Part shown: piece after piece, positions 24,550-35,600 of the stretch
How the letters are laid out: each line of letters starts with the position of its first letter
Numbering within the stretch: the stretch's first letter is position 1
Source: Allopusillimonas sp008369125
GTDB taxonomy: Bacteria; Pseudomonadota; Gammaproteobacteria; Burkholderiales; Burkholderiaceae_B
NCBI RefSeq assembly: GCF_008369125.1
Contig: NZ_VOAY01000002.1
Coordinates: 248,001-312,000 of the forward strand
Length of the DNA stretch: 64,000 bases
Direction of reading: 5' to 3'
Made by a program: the position numbers and the translations under genes
The notes under the pieces: generated by a model
Told to the model about the DNA's origin: nothing
The model's database searches: none
The model's input: only the letters and a program-made list of their open reading frames with translations

Positions 24550-26079
24550 TTAAACGGCAGGTGCCACTAAGTACTCACCGTCATCCATTGTTGTGTGTGC
24601 ATCAAGCGGGTATATGGGCCGGGCCAACCGCTGGAACGGGAACAGGTCATAGTCTGAACTGCAAACCCCAGGCCCGCTCACCAAGACAATTTGCCGTGCA
24701 AACGGTTCAAACCCGGCTCTGAAATGCTGCCGTGATTTAATCAGAACATATTTGCATTTGGCGGGGTCCACGCCAGCGTGCGTAAAGACGCCGGTGTCAT
24801 ACGGTTCTTGCGGTAGCTCCGAAACAAAAACCAGAACAGTACCCACCTTGAGCACGGCTGTGCGCCCCAGGCTTAGTTTTGTTCCGGTAAACATCGGGCC
24901 GGTCACTACATAGTTGCCATCAGTCAGCGTCTGAACCACCCCGGTAAGGGTCAGGGGTTCGCCCTTAAGGTTCAGGGCAGGCATGTCTGTCTTGCCCCCG
25001 AGGTTAATCGTCACCTCTGCGCCAACGCCTGCTTTAAACATAGCGTCTACAGTGGCAGGGTCACGAAATGGCCCGGCGACGACGTCTTGCAAGTCCTGGC
25101 GCATGACTTCTTCAAGAACCGCCATCACATCAGTAACGCCACCCGCGCCACAGTTATCACCGTGGTCAATCAGCAGTACTGGCCCCTCTTCCAGAGACTT
25201 GGCATACGAAATAGATTTCTCAACCGGTTCAGTAGGAAAGATAAAGTCGTCACGACGCTGCCAGGCCATGTTGGCAAGCTCATCTAGCAAGGCTTGCGCC
25301 TTGGCGGTGCTCTTGCTGTCAGACACAATCACAATCGACAGACCCGCATAAGGGATGTCAGACAAAGGAAACCCGCCAAACACCGACGCATTCATCACCT
25401 CTGCATCTGCCTCTGCCTGCATTGCCCGCGCCATGATGTCTTTCATAGGCTGGTGTTGCGGGGTTTGCCGCAGCATATGGGTGAGCATGGGCAGACGGCG
25501 CCACAAGATAACAGGTGAGTTCTGCCCTTGAAGCATCTTCATGATGCTGCGCCCTACCCTGGCACCGGTGTCATAGACGTCAATGTGCGGATAAGTACAG
25601 TAGCCCGCAATCACGGATGCATGCTCGATCAACGCCGAGCTGAAATTGGCGTGAAAATCAAGCGCAACACCGATAGGTACATGAGCTGGTACTACCTCAC
25701 GCAAGCGTCGCAGCAACTCGCCTTCTGCATCTTCAAAACCCTCGGCAACCATGGCACCGTGCAGGTCAAGTAGCACAGCATCGCAACCGCCCCTTACTGT
25801 CTCCAGCACTGCATCGCACAGCGTCTCGAAGGTTTCGCGTGTAACGATCCCGCTGGGAACCGCGTTGGCGCACAGGGCAAAGTCAACCTCTGCACCCACT
25901 TCCCGGGCAAGATCCAGAAAAGCAGCTGCGGCGCTGTTGGTGCCCTGGCAAACCTGTATGGCCTGCTCTCCGTAAACCGGCCCGTCAACGCCCGTACCGC
26001 GGCGAAAATCTTTCAGGCTGGTAGCAACGGGCGAGAACGTGTTGGTCTCATGACGAATAAGGGCAATGGCAAATTTCAT
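24550..26079 (-). CDS. M81-family metallopeptidase (MlrC-like)
   Basis: A 509-residue zinc enzyme. Seen: N-terminal DUF1485 part with IALIRHETNTFSP (a metal-site His-Glu), LLDLHGAMVAEGFEDAEGEL, VALDFHANFS and YPHIDVYDTGAR, followed by a C-terminal MlrC domain from about residue 300 (LIDHGDNCGAGGVTDVMAVL). Length and all motifs are normal for the family. Known: MlrC of Sphingomonas hydrolyses linearised microcystin peptides, but homologues in soil betaproteobacteria act on other small peptides or amides. It is encoded 16 bases downstream of a Bug gene in one minus-strand operon, under a divergent LysR regulator, so the Bug ligand is probably its substrate. Confidence 0.93.
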   Translation of the reverse strand: MKFAIALIRHETNTFSPVATSLKDFRRGTGVDGPVYGEQAIQVCQGTNSAAAAFLDLAREVGAEVDFALCANAVPSGIVTRETFETLCDAVLETVRGGCDAVLLDLHGAMVAEGFEDAEGELLRRLREVVPAHVPIGVALDFHANFSSALIEHASVIAGYCTYPHIDVYDTGARVGRSIMKMLQGQNSPVILWRRLPMLTHMLRQTPQHQPMKDIMARAMQAEADAEVMNASVFGGFPLSDIPYAGLSIVIVSDSKSTAKAQALLDELANMAWQRRDDFIFPTEPVEKSISYAKSLEEGPVLLIDHGDNCGAGGVTDVMAVLEEVMRQDLQDVVAGPFRDPATVDAMFKAGVGAEVTINLGGKTDMPALNLKGEPLTLTGVVQTLTDGNYVVTGPMFTGTKLSLGRTAVLKVGTVLVFVSELPQEPYDTGVFTHAGVDPAKCKYVLIKSRQHFRAGFEPFARQIVLVSGPGVCSSDYDLFPFQRLARPIYPLDAHTTMDDGEYLVAPAV

Positions 26080-26095
26080 GATTTGATATCTCGAG

Positions 26096-27094
26096 TTACT
26101 GCTTTTCCAAGCCGGATTCTGCTACAAGCTTTCCATATCGTGCTGTTTCTTCATGCACAAACTCACGCGCCTTGGCCGGTTCCAGCATGACAGCTGAATA
26201 ATTGAAGCTGTCCAATGCCTGGACAAAATCTTTATCTTTTACGCCTTCCTTCAAAACTGCATAGAGCTTGTCGATAACTGCTTGTGGCGTTCCGGTACGA
26301 ACCACTACCGACAGATTTGCACGAACCGTCAATGCCTTGGGGTCGTCATAGCTTTGTGTTTCAGCCTGCGGGAACTCAGCCAGCGGAGTGCTCTGCAAAA
26401 CAGCCAGAGGGCGAACTTTGCCGCTACGCGCATGCATGGCCGAAGAGCCTACTACGTCGATATGAGCGTCAGTCTGGCCACCAATCAGATCAGTAACAGC
26501 AGGAGGTGAGCCGCGGTAAGGAATGATCAGGAAATCAAGGTTATTGACACGCTGCCAATGATCCAGGGCCAAGTAGGCCGAGCCACCTATGGTGTTGACG
26601 CTAATTGACGCTTTGCCGGGGTTGGCACGGATGTACTCAACAAAATCTTCAAATTTCTTGAATTTGCTGTTGTCTTTGACGATCAACCAATGCGGGTAGT
26701 TGTTCAGCACCGTGACGGGCGTGAAATCTTTGTCACCGTCATAGCCTGGGTTTTTGAGCAACCAATGATTGATATTTAACGTGTTGTCGCTAGCCATGAA
26801 TAATGTATGGCCATCAGACTTGTCGTTTAACACAGACGCGGCACCAATAATGGTTGCGCCGCCCGAAAGGTTCTCAACGATTACACGCGAGTCCGGGTAT
26901 GCTTCGTTCACTTTCTTGGCAACCAGACGACCCAGCAGGTCAGCTGAACCGCCCGCAGGGTAAGGCACTACAACCCGCATAGTGCGGCTGGGCCATGCAT
27001 CGTCGGCAGCGCTCGCGACCGGCGCAATCATGGCAGCGCCCATGGTGGTGGCAGCCAATAGCAATCCAGCCATTTTTCGACCTATATGTCTCAT
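26096..27094 (-). CDS. Bug-family (TctC) periplasmic solute-binding protein
   Basis: A 332-residue receptor. The start is the ATG at 27094 with AAAGGAG upstream; the longer frame to 27169 lacks support. Seen: a signal peptide with twin basic residues (RHIGRKMAGLLLAATT) ending PVASA-ADDAW, then MRVVVPYPAGGSADLLGRLV, NLSGGATIIGAASVL, SDGHTLFMASDN and the closing AKAREFVHEETARYGKLV. It is the first gene of the Bug-MlrC unit, which is probably induced through the divergent LysR protein. Ligand: a peptide- or amide-like acid is inferred from its partner enzyme. Confidence 0.93.
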   Translation of the reverse strand: MRHIGRKMAGLLLAATTMGAAMIAPVASAADDAWPSRTMRVVVPYPAGGSADLLGRLVAKKVNEAYPDSRVIVENLSGGATIIGAASVLNDKSDGHTLFMASDNTLNINHWLLKNPGYDGDKDFTPVTVLNNYPHWLIVKDNSKFKKFEDFVEYIRANPGKASISVNTIGGSAYLALDHWQRVNNLDFLIIPYRGSPPAVTDLIGGQTDAHIDVVGSSAMHARSGKVRPLAVLQSTPLAEFPQAETQSYDDPKALTVRANLSVVVRTGTPQAVIDKLYAVLKEGVKDKDFVQALDSFNYSAVMLEPAKAREFVHEETARYGKLVAESGLEKQ

Positions 27095-27199
27095 GTTTTG
27101 TCTCCTTTGTGTTCGATTTATCTGTTCTGAATCAAGATATGAGGGGTTAGTATGGAATTGATGGAGCATAATGTCTAATATATAATTAATAGCCTATCC

Positions 27200-27214
27200 A
27201 TACGATATCGGTAT
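27200..27214. promoter_or_regulatory. LysR-type operator candidate (ATAC-N7-GTAT)
   Basis: ATACGATATCGGTAT has inverted ATAC/GTAT ends and fits the T-N11-A pattern bound by LysR-type regulators. It lies just before the regulator start at 27219, inside the divergent region shared with the Bug gene. A second AT-rich stretch (27171-27190) may contain the -10 elements. Confidence 0.45.
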
Positions 27215-27218
27215 ACCT

Positions 27219-28100
27219 ATGGACAAACGTAAGCTGCAATGCTTTGTCAGTGTTTTTGAAAAAGGAAGTGTGTCGGCAGCGGCCGAGGCGCTCCATATGA
27301 CGCAGCCCCCGCTAAGCGTCATGATACGCAAGCTTGAAGACGACTTGGGCGTGTCGTTATTTAATCGTGAAGCAAATCGTCTGTTGCCAACGCCCACCGG
27401 CGAGCTCTTTTACCGGCGTGCAAAAGAGTTGCTCACCAGCATGAACGCCATACACCGAGAGCTGGACGAATCGCATAATGGTTCTCGCGGTACTGTCAGG
27501 GTTGGCTGTTCAACGGCTGCAAGCTTGTTCCTCATCCCCGCTGCCATGCAAGAAATCGCAGACAATAAGCTAAATATCACCGTTCATGTTCAGGAAGGCG
27601 AAACCGCCTATCTGGTGCAGCGCCTGCGAGACGGTCATCTCGACCTGGCCATTTGCCGTAGCCAGTACATTGCCGCAGATATCGAATCCTGTGCAGTAAA
27701 AACCGAATCATTGGTCGTGGCGCTTCCGCCCGGCCACCCGCTCGCCTCCAATGCCAGCATACGTATTGCTGATCTGAAGCACGAAACATTCTTTCTGCAC
27801 AGCGCCCCGTCAGGCCGGGGCATTTCAGATACGTTGATCGCTGCGTGTCATGCAGAAGGGTACTCACCCAAGGTAGCCTACTGGGGCATAGAAACCCTGC
27901 CCATGCTGTTAATGGTGCAGCGTGGCCTGGGCATTGCCTTCGCCCCCGCCAGCTTCGGTGAGTTAGGGCTAAGCGGCATGCCCAAGCTCGTGCCGCTAAG
28001 AGATCCGGAAATCCATACGCATCTGAACCTGATTACGCTCAAACAGGCCAGAACACCGGCGACGGTGCAGCGGTTTATAGGTTTGCTTAATCGGGTGTAG
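27219..28100 (+). CDS. LysR-family transcriptional regulator
   Basis: A 293-residue activator. Seen: N-terminal helix-turn-helix at residues ~1-60 (MDKRKLQCFVSVFEKGSVSA, AAEALHMTQPPLSVMIRKLE, LFNREANRLLPTPTG), and a two-lobed effector domain with VRVGCSTAASLFLIP and RDGHLDLAICRSQ. It is transcribed away from the Bug-MlrC operon, across 124 bases carrying a LysR-type palindrome. This divergent layout usually means direct control of that operon, with the imported compound or its hydrolysis product as coinducer. Confidence 0.95.
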   Translation: MDKRKLQCFVSVFEKGSVSAAAEALHMTQPPLSVMIRKLEDDLGVSLFNREANRLLPTPTGELFYRRAKELLTSMNAIHRELDESHNGSRGTVRVGCSTAASLFLIPAAMQEIADNKLNITVHVQEGETAYLVQRLRDGHLDLAICRSQYIAADIESCAVKTESLVVALPPGHPLASNASIRIADLKHETFFLHSAPSGRGISDTLIAACHAEGYSPKVAYWGIETLPMLLMVQRGLGIAFAPASFGELGLSGMPKLVPLRDPEIHTHLNLITLKQARTPATVQRFIGLLNRV

Positions 28101-28494
28101 CTAGCCTTCCTTGCGAAATGTCGCTTCCACGCCCCGAAACCATAACACTCGCCAACCAGCTTTTAGTAGCCAATGCCTGCCATTACAAATGAAGTCATCG
28201 TGCCCTCTACTGCAACTTCCTATTCTTCAAGGCTGGAACAGTTTTCTTTACCACCCCAGCGTAACCCCCCACCGCGACAAGCAGGACACTCCAATACGGG
28301 CCATACGGCCTAGGCCAAACGGCCCATACTCCGACACGCCCCAATGGGGCAAACCTGAACGCCGGCGTTCGCTTCGCTAAAAATAACGATTAGCAACGAT
28401 TGCGGCGTTGACGCTCCCTAAGACTGGCAGTAGTATTTCTTTCAGTTCCAGCGGTATTCAGCTTGTATTAATCAGGCGAACGGGAGGCTGCGGG
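28101..28494. other. Intergenic region with palindromes upstream of the giant gene pair
   Basis: No gene is supported in these 394 bases. They contain GGGCC (28298-28302), the palindrome GGCCTAGGCC (28307-28316) and GGCCC (28321-28325) arranged symmetrically, a small GCCCC-AAT-GGGGC hairpin (28338-28350), and GAACGCCGGCGTTC (28357-28370), a perfect 14-base palindrome followed by an A-rich segment. Some may be the terminator of the LysR gene and others promoter elements or operators of the giant genes. Confidence 0.55.
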
Positions 28495-31400
28495 ATGGTT
28501 ACAAGAATAAAGAAGGTTCCGGTCGCCGTCCTGACTCCGGAACAACTCAATAAGATTCCACCATTCCTGCCGCTGGCACCGGACTACACCAGGAATTTCT
28601 TCGAAAAAACGCGCCCCGGGCAGGCAGTGGTGCGCGCCGACGATTTGCTGGCGTTACGCTTTGAGGCCAATAACCTCGCTATCGTCCCGGGTAGCCCGCC
28701 CCGCATTAAAAAGCAAGACAAGGGTGCAGCGACACTGATCGTGCACTTTCCGCCGCAGTCTATCGCCGAACAGGCTTTTTTCGAGACCACCCCAGGGGCG
28801 CCACAAGCAGAAAAACCGTCTGCTGCGCGTGCGCGTATTTCAGGCGAGTCTCGCTTGGCCTTCAAGGTGCCCGATGGTTTTGACGTACCTTATACACTTG
28901 AAGGTTTGCTTCAGGCGATAAGCACGCTGGAGCCGGCCGTAGTCTCCACGGCGCTGCCACCCCAGGCGCAACGCGCATCCTTCAATATTCGCGATCTGTT
29001 CGACACGCGAGTTGACACCCTGACCGCGCAGCAGCGCACGGCAGTCATCGGATTCGCATTTCGCAGCTTGCGTATCGCCGCGGTTCAGAACGATATCGCA
29101 ACGCTGCGGATGCGCCAAATCTCCGTAGATACGAACGTGGTGCAGGCTGGCCGTGCGGGCTTGTCGGGCATTGAAATCATGCCTGACATGGTGGAGATCA
29201 GCGATGCGCTGCGCAGAGCACTGGATCGCCTTAACAAACAACCTGCCGCACCGACGGCAAAGCAGACTGCCATTGAGTTTCCATGGCGGCTCATCCTTAG
29301 CCCTCATGCCAATGAACGCTGGCAACACGCCGACACGCCTGTAACTTCACCTGCGACGCAGCGCACAGAACTATGGCACTCGCGCCTTTATGCCATGGAC
29401 GCTGCCGGAAACCCAGTCCTGCCGCCCACGCATGACCCGCAAAGAACCGTGCGGGTGATCTGGGCAACCAGTGGGGAAGGCTCTTCCACAACCAAACCGC
29501 TCACCAAGACATTCCCTGGCAGTGACGAATTGCCGGCATCGAGCACATCACCGTTTCGCATGGCGATGACCGACAGGGACCGATACCAGATTGTTCATGA
29601 GACGTCGAATTTCTCTTTATCTAATTTCCAACCTACGCCCGTTGCGACTAACCTGCTTATGCTGTCCTCGCAGGGTGCATGGCTGGATTCACGCGGTTAC
29701 TGGGACGCACCGGGACTGGATCTGGAGGAATGGGTACACAACGCCAGCATGGGCCGGGACCACTACGTGCGTATCGTCAACAAGGGGGTGCTGTTTCCCT
29801 TTGGCCATGCGGTCGTGGAGATAACGGTTACCGAGCGCAAGTTTCATAACGGCGCCCTCAAAAACGGCAAGCAAGTCATCGAGCAAGAACCGGGTAACGT
29901 GGCAGCCTTGCGCCAACGTAAGTTTCTTGTTGTTCGCGAACCCTTGCGCACCTTTGCAGACCCGACCCTGACAACCAAGGACAAGTCCGTAAAACTGCAT
30001 CTTCAGATGCCTTTGACCAGCGTACGTCTGCTGACACACACCACGCCGAATCTGGATCCGGCAGCGTATATATCTGGCGCCGGAGAATCGTACTGGCCCG
30101 CGGTGAACACCAAACCGTTTGAGTTCGAGTGCGTGGCCACGGATCTGGATGGGCGGCAGCTTCGCTTCAGCCTGCCCATGATTTTCATGAAAAACTCCGC
30201 CGCCAGCCCGCACTCGACAAGGGGTTCAGTCTCGACACCGAATTTCGATCTGGCCGAAATCTATGCGACGAAAGTGGCCGAGTCGTGGCGCCAGGCTTCC
30301 AACTATTCACGGCGTCGGGCCAATACCCGCCAGCAACGCGTCACACTGGCGCGCAGCGCCAAGGCTGGCGATACCACGCTACAAATGGACGAGATTGAGT
30401 TCGATGCAGTGGTTGAGAGCAAAAACACCCAGCTGCGCAATTATTCGAACGATCTGACGCAGCCCCTCTTCTACCCCAGGATTGCGTCCGCTATCGTCCG
30501 TATTCCAGCTCTTACACAGCTTACCGGAAGCGCCAAGACCAATACTGTCTTGTGGAATGCCTATTATCTGAAGAATGATTTTTCAGCCGAGAATAAGGGC
30601 CAGGTGTTCCTGGATGTTCAGGACGAAGCAGGCATGGCGGCGCTGGACTTTTCCGTACAAGGAGACAGGTCTGGCGGCTTTGTGCAGCCTAACCTCAAGC
30701 CCAGTGCAATTTCTCGCCTGACAGGGCCAGTCTCTGGCAATGTGCAGAATTTCATCGCCGGCAAGATGGACGGCATGGACGCCTTTCCGTCATCGTTATC
30801 TGAACTACCCCTACCTTATCTATTTGGCTGCATTCCGCTGGGCGCCATCATCGAGTCAGTCACCAACCTTGCCGACACCCCCGATCGCGTCCCCAAATTC
30901 GTCAGCGAGGCCGCGACCCAGGCAGAAAGTTTCATCAACGACCTGGGCCGTCTGTATGGGCTAGCGTCCGGGCTGGGCGATCAGGCGGGCAATATTGCAG
31001 GCAGCGCCATACAGGCCATCGGACATACCGTTGAAGATGTTATCGCGCAGGGTAAAGGCTATGCAGCTGCCCTGGTCGCCCATGCTCAATCAGCGGTGCA
31101 GCAGGTGCAGACTGCGCTTGATAGTGTTGCGGTTGCGGTTCAGGCGCTGGAAGGCGCGAATATGGCTTCCCCGCCCGCGCTGACCAATATCAACAACACC
31201 GCCAACGCCGCCCGTACGGCGGTCGGCAAGCTGCGTACGGCTGCCAATACCAAGGTAAACGGCGTCTCGCTGCCAGCAGGCTTGCGGCAGAATCTGCTGC
31301 AGCTGTGCAATGTCGCAGACATCGTGCTGGACGATGTGCTGGGTCTGGCCTTGCTGTTTACACAGGGCAAAGTGGTCTATGCGGCACTGGACGATATCGT

Positions 31401-32676
31401 GGGCAATCCGCAGGTGTTCGGCGATTTGCTGGAAGACCCAGATGCGCTGGCGGACAAGCTGCAGGCACTGCAGACAGCACTTGCGCCCATGCGGGCGACC
31501 ATTGCCGCATCGCATCTGCTCGATGGCGCACCACGCAAAGTATTGCTGGACGCCATAGACTCCACACTGCAGGTGCTGGAAGGTGCGGACGCCTTGCTTA
31601 ATTTGCTGCAGATGCTCACGGGCGACGAACTGACCATACGTTTTGACTGGAACCCGCAGATTAAAAGCTGGAGTCTCGTGCCTGGCGCAGCACCTCTGTT
31701 CCGCGTCAATGACGTCCACGGTTTTCTTGTCGCAGTCGAAGCCAAGGTCAAGAAGAATGGCCAGAGCGCGCCCAAGCTTTCGGTGGTGTGCTCGCTCAAG
31801 AACTTTGATCTGGTCTTGATCGCTCCGGCAAGCTTTATTGAACTGAACTTCGAGAAAATCGAGTTCCGCATCGACACCGGCGCCAAGATGGATGTGGATG
31901 TGCTGTTGAACGACATCAAGTTCGTCGGCCCGCTGTCGTTCGTGGAAACGTTGCGTGACCTGATTCCGCTGGATGGGTTCTCTGACCCACCCCATCTGGA
32001 CATCACCCCGCAAGGCATCGATGCGGGCTTTGATATTGCGCTGCCCAGCATAGGCGTGGGCATCTTTAATCTTTCTAATCTGAGCCTGGGCGCGGGCTTT
32101 ACCGTGCCTTTTATCGGTCAGCCGCTGTCGGTACGCTTTAATTTCTGCACACGAGAACAACCCTTCAATCTGTCAGTGTGTATGTTTGGCGGCGGCGGCT
32201 TTTTCGGCATTACGCTGGACCCCAGCGGCATACAGTTGCTTGAAGCGGCGTTTGAGTTTGGCGCAAGCATTTCCATCAATCTGGGCGTGGCTTCGGGTGG
32301 CGTGCATGTTATGGCTGGTGTGTACTTCCGGATGGAGCAAGACGCGTGTTCGCTCAGCGGCTATTTCCGCCTGGGCGGCAGTGTGGATGTGCTGGGCCTC
32401 ATTACCGCATCTATCGAGCTTTATCTTGAGCTGCACTATGAGTTCGAGACCGGCAAGGCCGTTGGCCGCGCGGAGCTGACGATAGAAATCGAGGTGTTCA
32501 TCTTCTCGGGCAGCGTCACCGTAAAGTGCGAACGCAAGTTTGCGGGCTCGAACGGCGATCCTACCTTCCGCGATTTGATGGGGCTGAACCCAGCACTGGC
32601 TTTGCAAGACGAGCTGGCGCAGATAGACAGCCACTCCGACTACCCCTGGCGCGAATACGCCGAGGCTTTTGCGTAA
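28495..32676 (+). CDS. Giant protein 1 (1393 residues), function unknown
   Basis: I do not recognise this family with certainty. The ATG at 28495 follows GGGAGG at six bases; an in-frame ATG at 28408 has no ribosome site. Seen: no signal peptide; residues 1 to ~760 look beta-rich and globular; ~800-1040 are Ala-rich helices with Gln/Val-rich heptad-like stretches (SFINDLGRLYGLASGLGDQA, AVQQVQTALDSVAVAVQALE); ~1045-1393 are a long beta-rich region with Gly-rich turns (CMFGGGGFFGITLDPSG, SGYFRLGGSVDVLGLITAS) reminiscent of repetitive beta-solenoid or barrel-like strands. The Cys content is low. The base composition looks G+C-richer than in the flanking genes. The partner starts 10 bases downstream, so both proteins are probably made together, perhaps as parts of one particle or surface structure. 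Confidence 0.8.
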   Translation: MVTRIKKVPVAVLTPEQLNKIPPFLPLAPDYTRNFFEKTRPGQAVVRADDLLALRFEANNLAIVPGSPPRIKKQDKGAATLIVHFPPQSIAEQAFFETTPGAPQAEKPSAARARISGESRLAFKVPDGFDVPYTLEGLLQAISTLEPAVVSTALPPQAQRASFNIRDLFDTRVDTLTAQQRTAVIGFAFRSLRIAAVQNDIATLRMRQISVDTNVVQAGRAGLSGIEIMPDMVEISDALRRALDRLNKQPAAPTAKQTAIEFPWRLILSPHANERWQHADTPVTSPATQRTELWHSRLYAMDAAGNPVLPPTHDPQRTVRVIWATSGEGSSTTKPLTKTFPGSDELPASSTSPFRMAMTDRDRYQIVHETSNFSLSNFQPTPVATNLLMLSSQGAWLDSRGYWDAPGLDLEEWVHNASMGRDHYVRIVNKGVLFPFGHAVVEITVTERKFHNGALKNGKQVIEQEPGNVAALRQRKFLVVREPLRTFADPTLTTKDKSVKLHLQMPLTSVRLLTHTTPNLDPAAYISGAGESYWPAVNTKPFEFECVATDLDGRQLRFSLPMIFMKNSAASPHSTRGSVSTPNFDLAEIYATKVAESWRQASNYSRRRANTRQQRVTLARSAKAGDTTLQMDEIEFDAVVESKNTQLRNYSNDLTQPLFYPRIASAIVRIPALTQLTGSAKTNTVLWNAYYLKNDFSAENKGQVFLDVQDEAGMAALDFSVQGDRSGGFVQPNLKPSAISRLTGPVSGNVQNFIAGKMDGMDAFPSSLSELPLPYLFGCIPLGAIIESVTNLADTPDRVPKFVSEAATQAESFINDLGRLYGLASGLGDQAGNIAGSAIQAIGHTVEDVIAQGKGYAAALVAHAQSAVQQVQTALDSVAVAVQALEGANMASPPALTNINNTANAARTAVGKLRTAANTKVNGVSLPAGLRQNLLQLCNVADIVLDDVLGLALLFTQGKVVYAALDDIVGNPQVFGDLLEDPDALADKLQALQTALAPMRATIAASHLLDGAPRKVLLDAIDSTLQVLEGADALLNLLQMLTGDELTIRFDWNPQIKSWSLVPGAAPLFRVNDVHGFLVAVEAKVKKNGQSAPKLSVVCSLKNFDLVLIAPASFIELNFEKIEFRIDTGAKMDVDVLLNDIKFVGPLSFVETLRDLIPLDGFSDPPHLDITPQGIDAGFDIALPSIGVGIFNLSNLSLGAGFTVPFIGQPLSVRFNFCTREQPFNLSVCMFGGGGFFGITLDPSGIQLLEAAFEFGASISINLGVASGGVHVMAGVYFRMEQDACSLSGYFRLGGSVDVLGLITASIELYLELHYEFETGKAVGRAELTIEIEVFIFSGSVTVKCERKFAGSNGDPTFRDLMGLNPALALQDELAQIDSHSDYPWREYAEAFA

Positions 32677-32685
32677 GGACACCCT

Positions 32686-35600
32686 ATGGCCAAGCAAACA
32701 ATAGTCTGGACGGCACTGCCCAACGGACGCGCCACCGAAGGGCCTTATGCGGGCCAGTTGCGCATTTCCATTGTTGTGTCCCCACGCCTTACACCCGAAT
32801 CGAGCGGCGAACAGGTGCTCAAGGCGTTCGAACCCTGGCGTGATTGGCCGTCCACGCTAGCCCATGCAAAACTCGCAGTTCGCGTGGATGGGCACACGGT
32901 GGAACTGGAGCGCAATACGTTTGCCGACAAAGGCCTCTGGAGGCAGCTCTTCACGGACGACACGCCGGTAAACGGCTTTACGTTCAAGGACATGAGCAAG
33001 ATGAACCTACGCTCGTTTTCCGTGCGCAATGTATTGGGTTTCACCCGTCGACATTACGGACGCATGGCTGTTCAGGCGGCCAGCACGCATCCTACGCTTT
33101 TGCCCTGGCGCGATGCGCATCCGGATCTGCGGAATATGCTCACCGACTATGGCACCACGACACAAAAGGTGGATACCGATCGCGTACACCTGGAGATGAT
33201 GAATCCAGGATTTAGCCGTTTACTGAACAAGAACGATAAGCGTGGGGTATCGCAGTATCTGGACGAGCTCGTGTTCAATCCGCAAAGCCGTTTCGGTGCT
33301 GACGTACCCGGCATAGGCGTGAATGCAAGCGGCGATCCGGTGACTAGCGGCAAATTCCCGGTACGTGCGCTGCCGCCGGACTGGATACGGCCAGATCAGG
33401 CGGTGGACCCGCAGATGGCCGCTCTCATGGGGCAGTGGAACACGGCTGCCGAATACACGCTTTATCAGGCCAACCGTTTTTACCAGCGGGCCAACGCTAC
33501 AGACGCGCAACGCGCCATGCGACATCCTTCCATGGCCAATATTTCAGCCGCACCTGCCCTGCCGGACATGGATTTCCATCGCATTGTCGCCAGCTTCGGC
33601 GACTACCCCGCTGTCCTGCGGCGGCTGGGTCTGATCATTGATGCGTATCTTCCCCCCGACTCACCCATGGACGCGGCACTTGCCCACGCTGAACATGTTC
33701 AGGGTACGCTGCAGGTAATGGTCAGCTGGGATGAACCGCCTGCAGGGCTTATCAACGCCTGCCCTGCCAGCGCCTGGGAGGCAGACAAATTTAGCTTTAC
33801 CGCGCGCGCCCGCACGGCAGATCACGCGCGCGGCATGCTGCAATTGCAATATGCCAGCGACCGCTGGTTGTCGGACAAACCACGCAGTCTTTTCGATGTG
33901 CATCAGGTCGATCCTGACGGATCGGCCCTGAAAACGGTGAATTTTGTACTGTCGGCGCAAAACCTGATCGGTAAAAGCTTGGTGCCTGGCAGTCATGGGG
34001 CAGTCACCTATACCACCGGTGATAAGCAGGCCCTGGCGGCTTTGCGATCCGGCGGTCTGGGGGTTTCGCGCCATGGCCGGGCCGGTGCGGTGGCGCAGAA
34101 TGCAGCGGCGGCGGCGTTGAAGAATCAAGCGATTGAGGCCGGACCGACCAGCGCCGGCAAGATCACCCTGTTTGCCGAAGATCTCTTGCGCGGCTACAGA
34201 GTGGATGTTCAGCAGATCGACGCACAAGGCAAAAGCCGCTGGCACTCCCTGTGCCAGCGGCAGGGCGATTACCGTCTCATGGCTTCAGACCTTGCCCTTG
34301 ATCTGCCCGACGACGAGGGCTATGTAAAAGGCGCGTCCACAAGCAGCGCCTTGCCCGGCGCGGACAACACGCAAAACCCGGGCGACCATTATCTGCACGA
34401 AACGCTTTTTCGCTGGGCAGGCTGGAGTCTGGTCGTGCCGCGACCGGGCCGCACACTGCGTTCGCGTAACGATCCCAATACAGGTGTGCAGACTGAAACA
34501 CCCGAGTTGGTAAAGGATAGTGTTGTTGATGGCGGCAATGGGCTGGCGGTGCAGTTCAGGCCAGTTAAAGGCAGCCTGCCGCGCTTGCGCTTTGGCGCGG
34601 CCTATCGGTTTCGGGTCAGGTTGGCTGACCTGGCGGGCAATAGTCTGGATGTGGACGATCCTAACCTGGAAAACACCGACAACGCCACCGATCCGGTCGT
34701 CTATGGGCGCTTTGAACCGGTAGACCCACCCGCCATGCTGCAGCGCGCGCGCTGCAGCGAGGGGGAGTCGCTGCAGCACATGGTGATACGCAGCGACTGG
34801 AACGCAGACGCGGCCGAATATCTGCAAACGTCCGCATTTTCTGCCGCCATCGCTTTGCCCGCGTCGGCAGACTTTGAGTACACCAGCCAGAACGAACGGC
34901 ATGTGGTGCCGCCCAAGTCGTCGCAACTGCAATGCGAGACACACGGCATGTTTGATGCCTATTGGTCTGGCCCGGATGGCTTCAAACAAGCCTACGCCAT
35001 CGCCGCGCGCGAAGCCAACAGCTTGTATGACCTGCCGGCGGGCTCCCTCGAACTGGTGACACCATCCAGTGTCGCCAGTGTATCCACCACGACCACCCTA
35101 CCCCCACGCCTGCCCTCCGAGGACAACCCGACCGGCGACCGCATGGCACCGGGAGAGTATGTGATTTTTCGTGGTGCCAGTGCGCAAACACCTTATCTGC
35201 CCGATTGCGCAGCGGGTGGCTTTGCCTTGCGAGCCATGCCCGGCCACGCCTTGCCGGGGGTGACAGAACCCAAAGTGCTGGGACCGAATGCCGTCATCGT
35301 GCTTTCGCCATCACAAGAGCTGGTGTTGCTGGTGTCTTACACGGGCCCCTGGCCCGATGCACAGGGTTTGCGGGTCGTGCTGGCCGAGCGCGCCATGATG
35401 GTGGCCGACCCATGCGCGGACACCTACAAAGACGATGGCCTGCCTGCCTGGGACGAAGCCAAGCGGGAGCTGACCTTGTTCGTACCCAAGGGGTATGTCG
35501 TGCGCCTGCGGTATTCCAGCTTTGTGCACCCTTCTTTCGTTGATGTGTTCGGGCTGCCGGCATGGACGGCGTCTGCGGCGGAAGCGGCATTCGTACGCGC

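Noticed and set aside
28111..28380. 89-codon frame upstream of the giant genes
   Set aside because: Composition is that of non-coding palindrome-rich DNA, with no ribosome site or family pattern.
31090..32160. 356-codon minus-strand frame inside giant gene 1
   Set aside because: It is antisense to a frame with consistent codon pattern and good start. It is rich in Gln/His/Arg typical of reversed GC-rich DNA.
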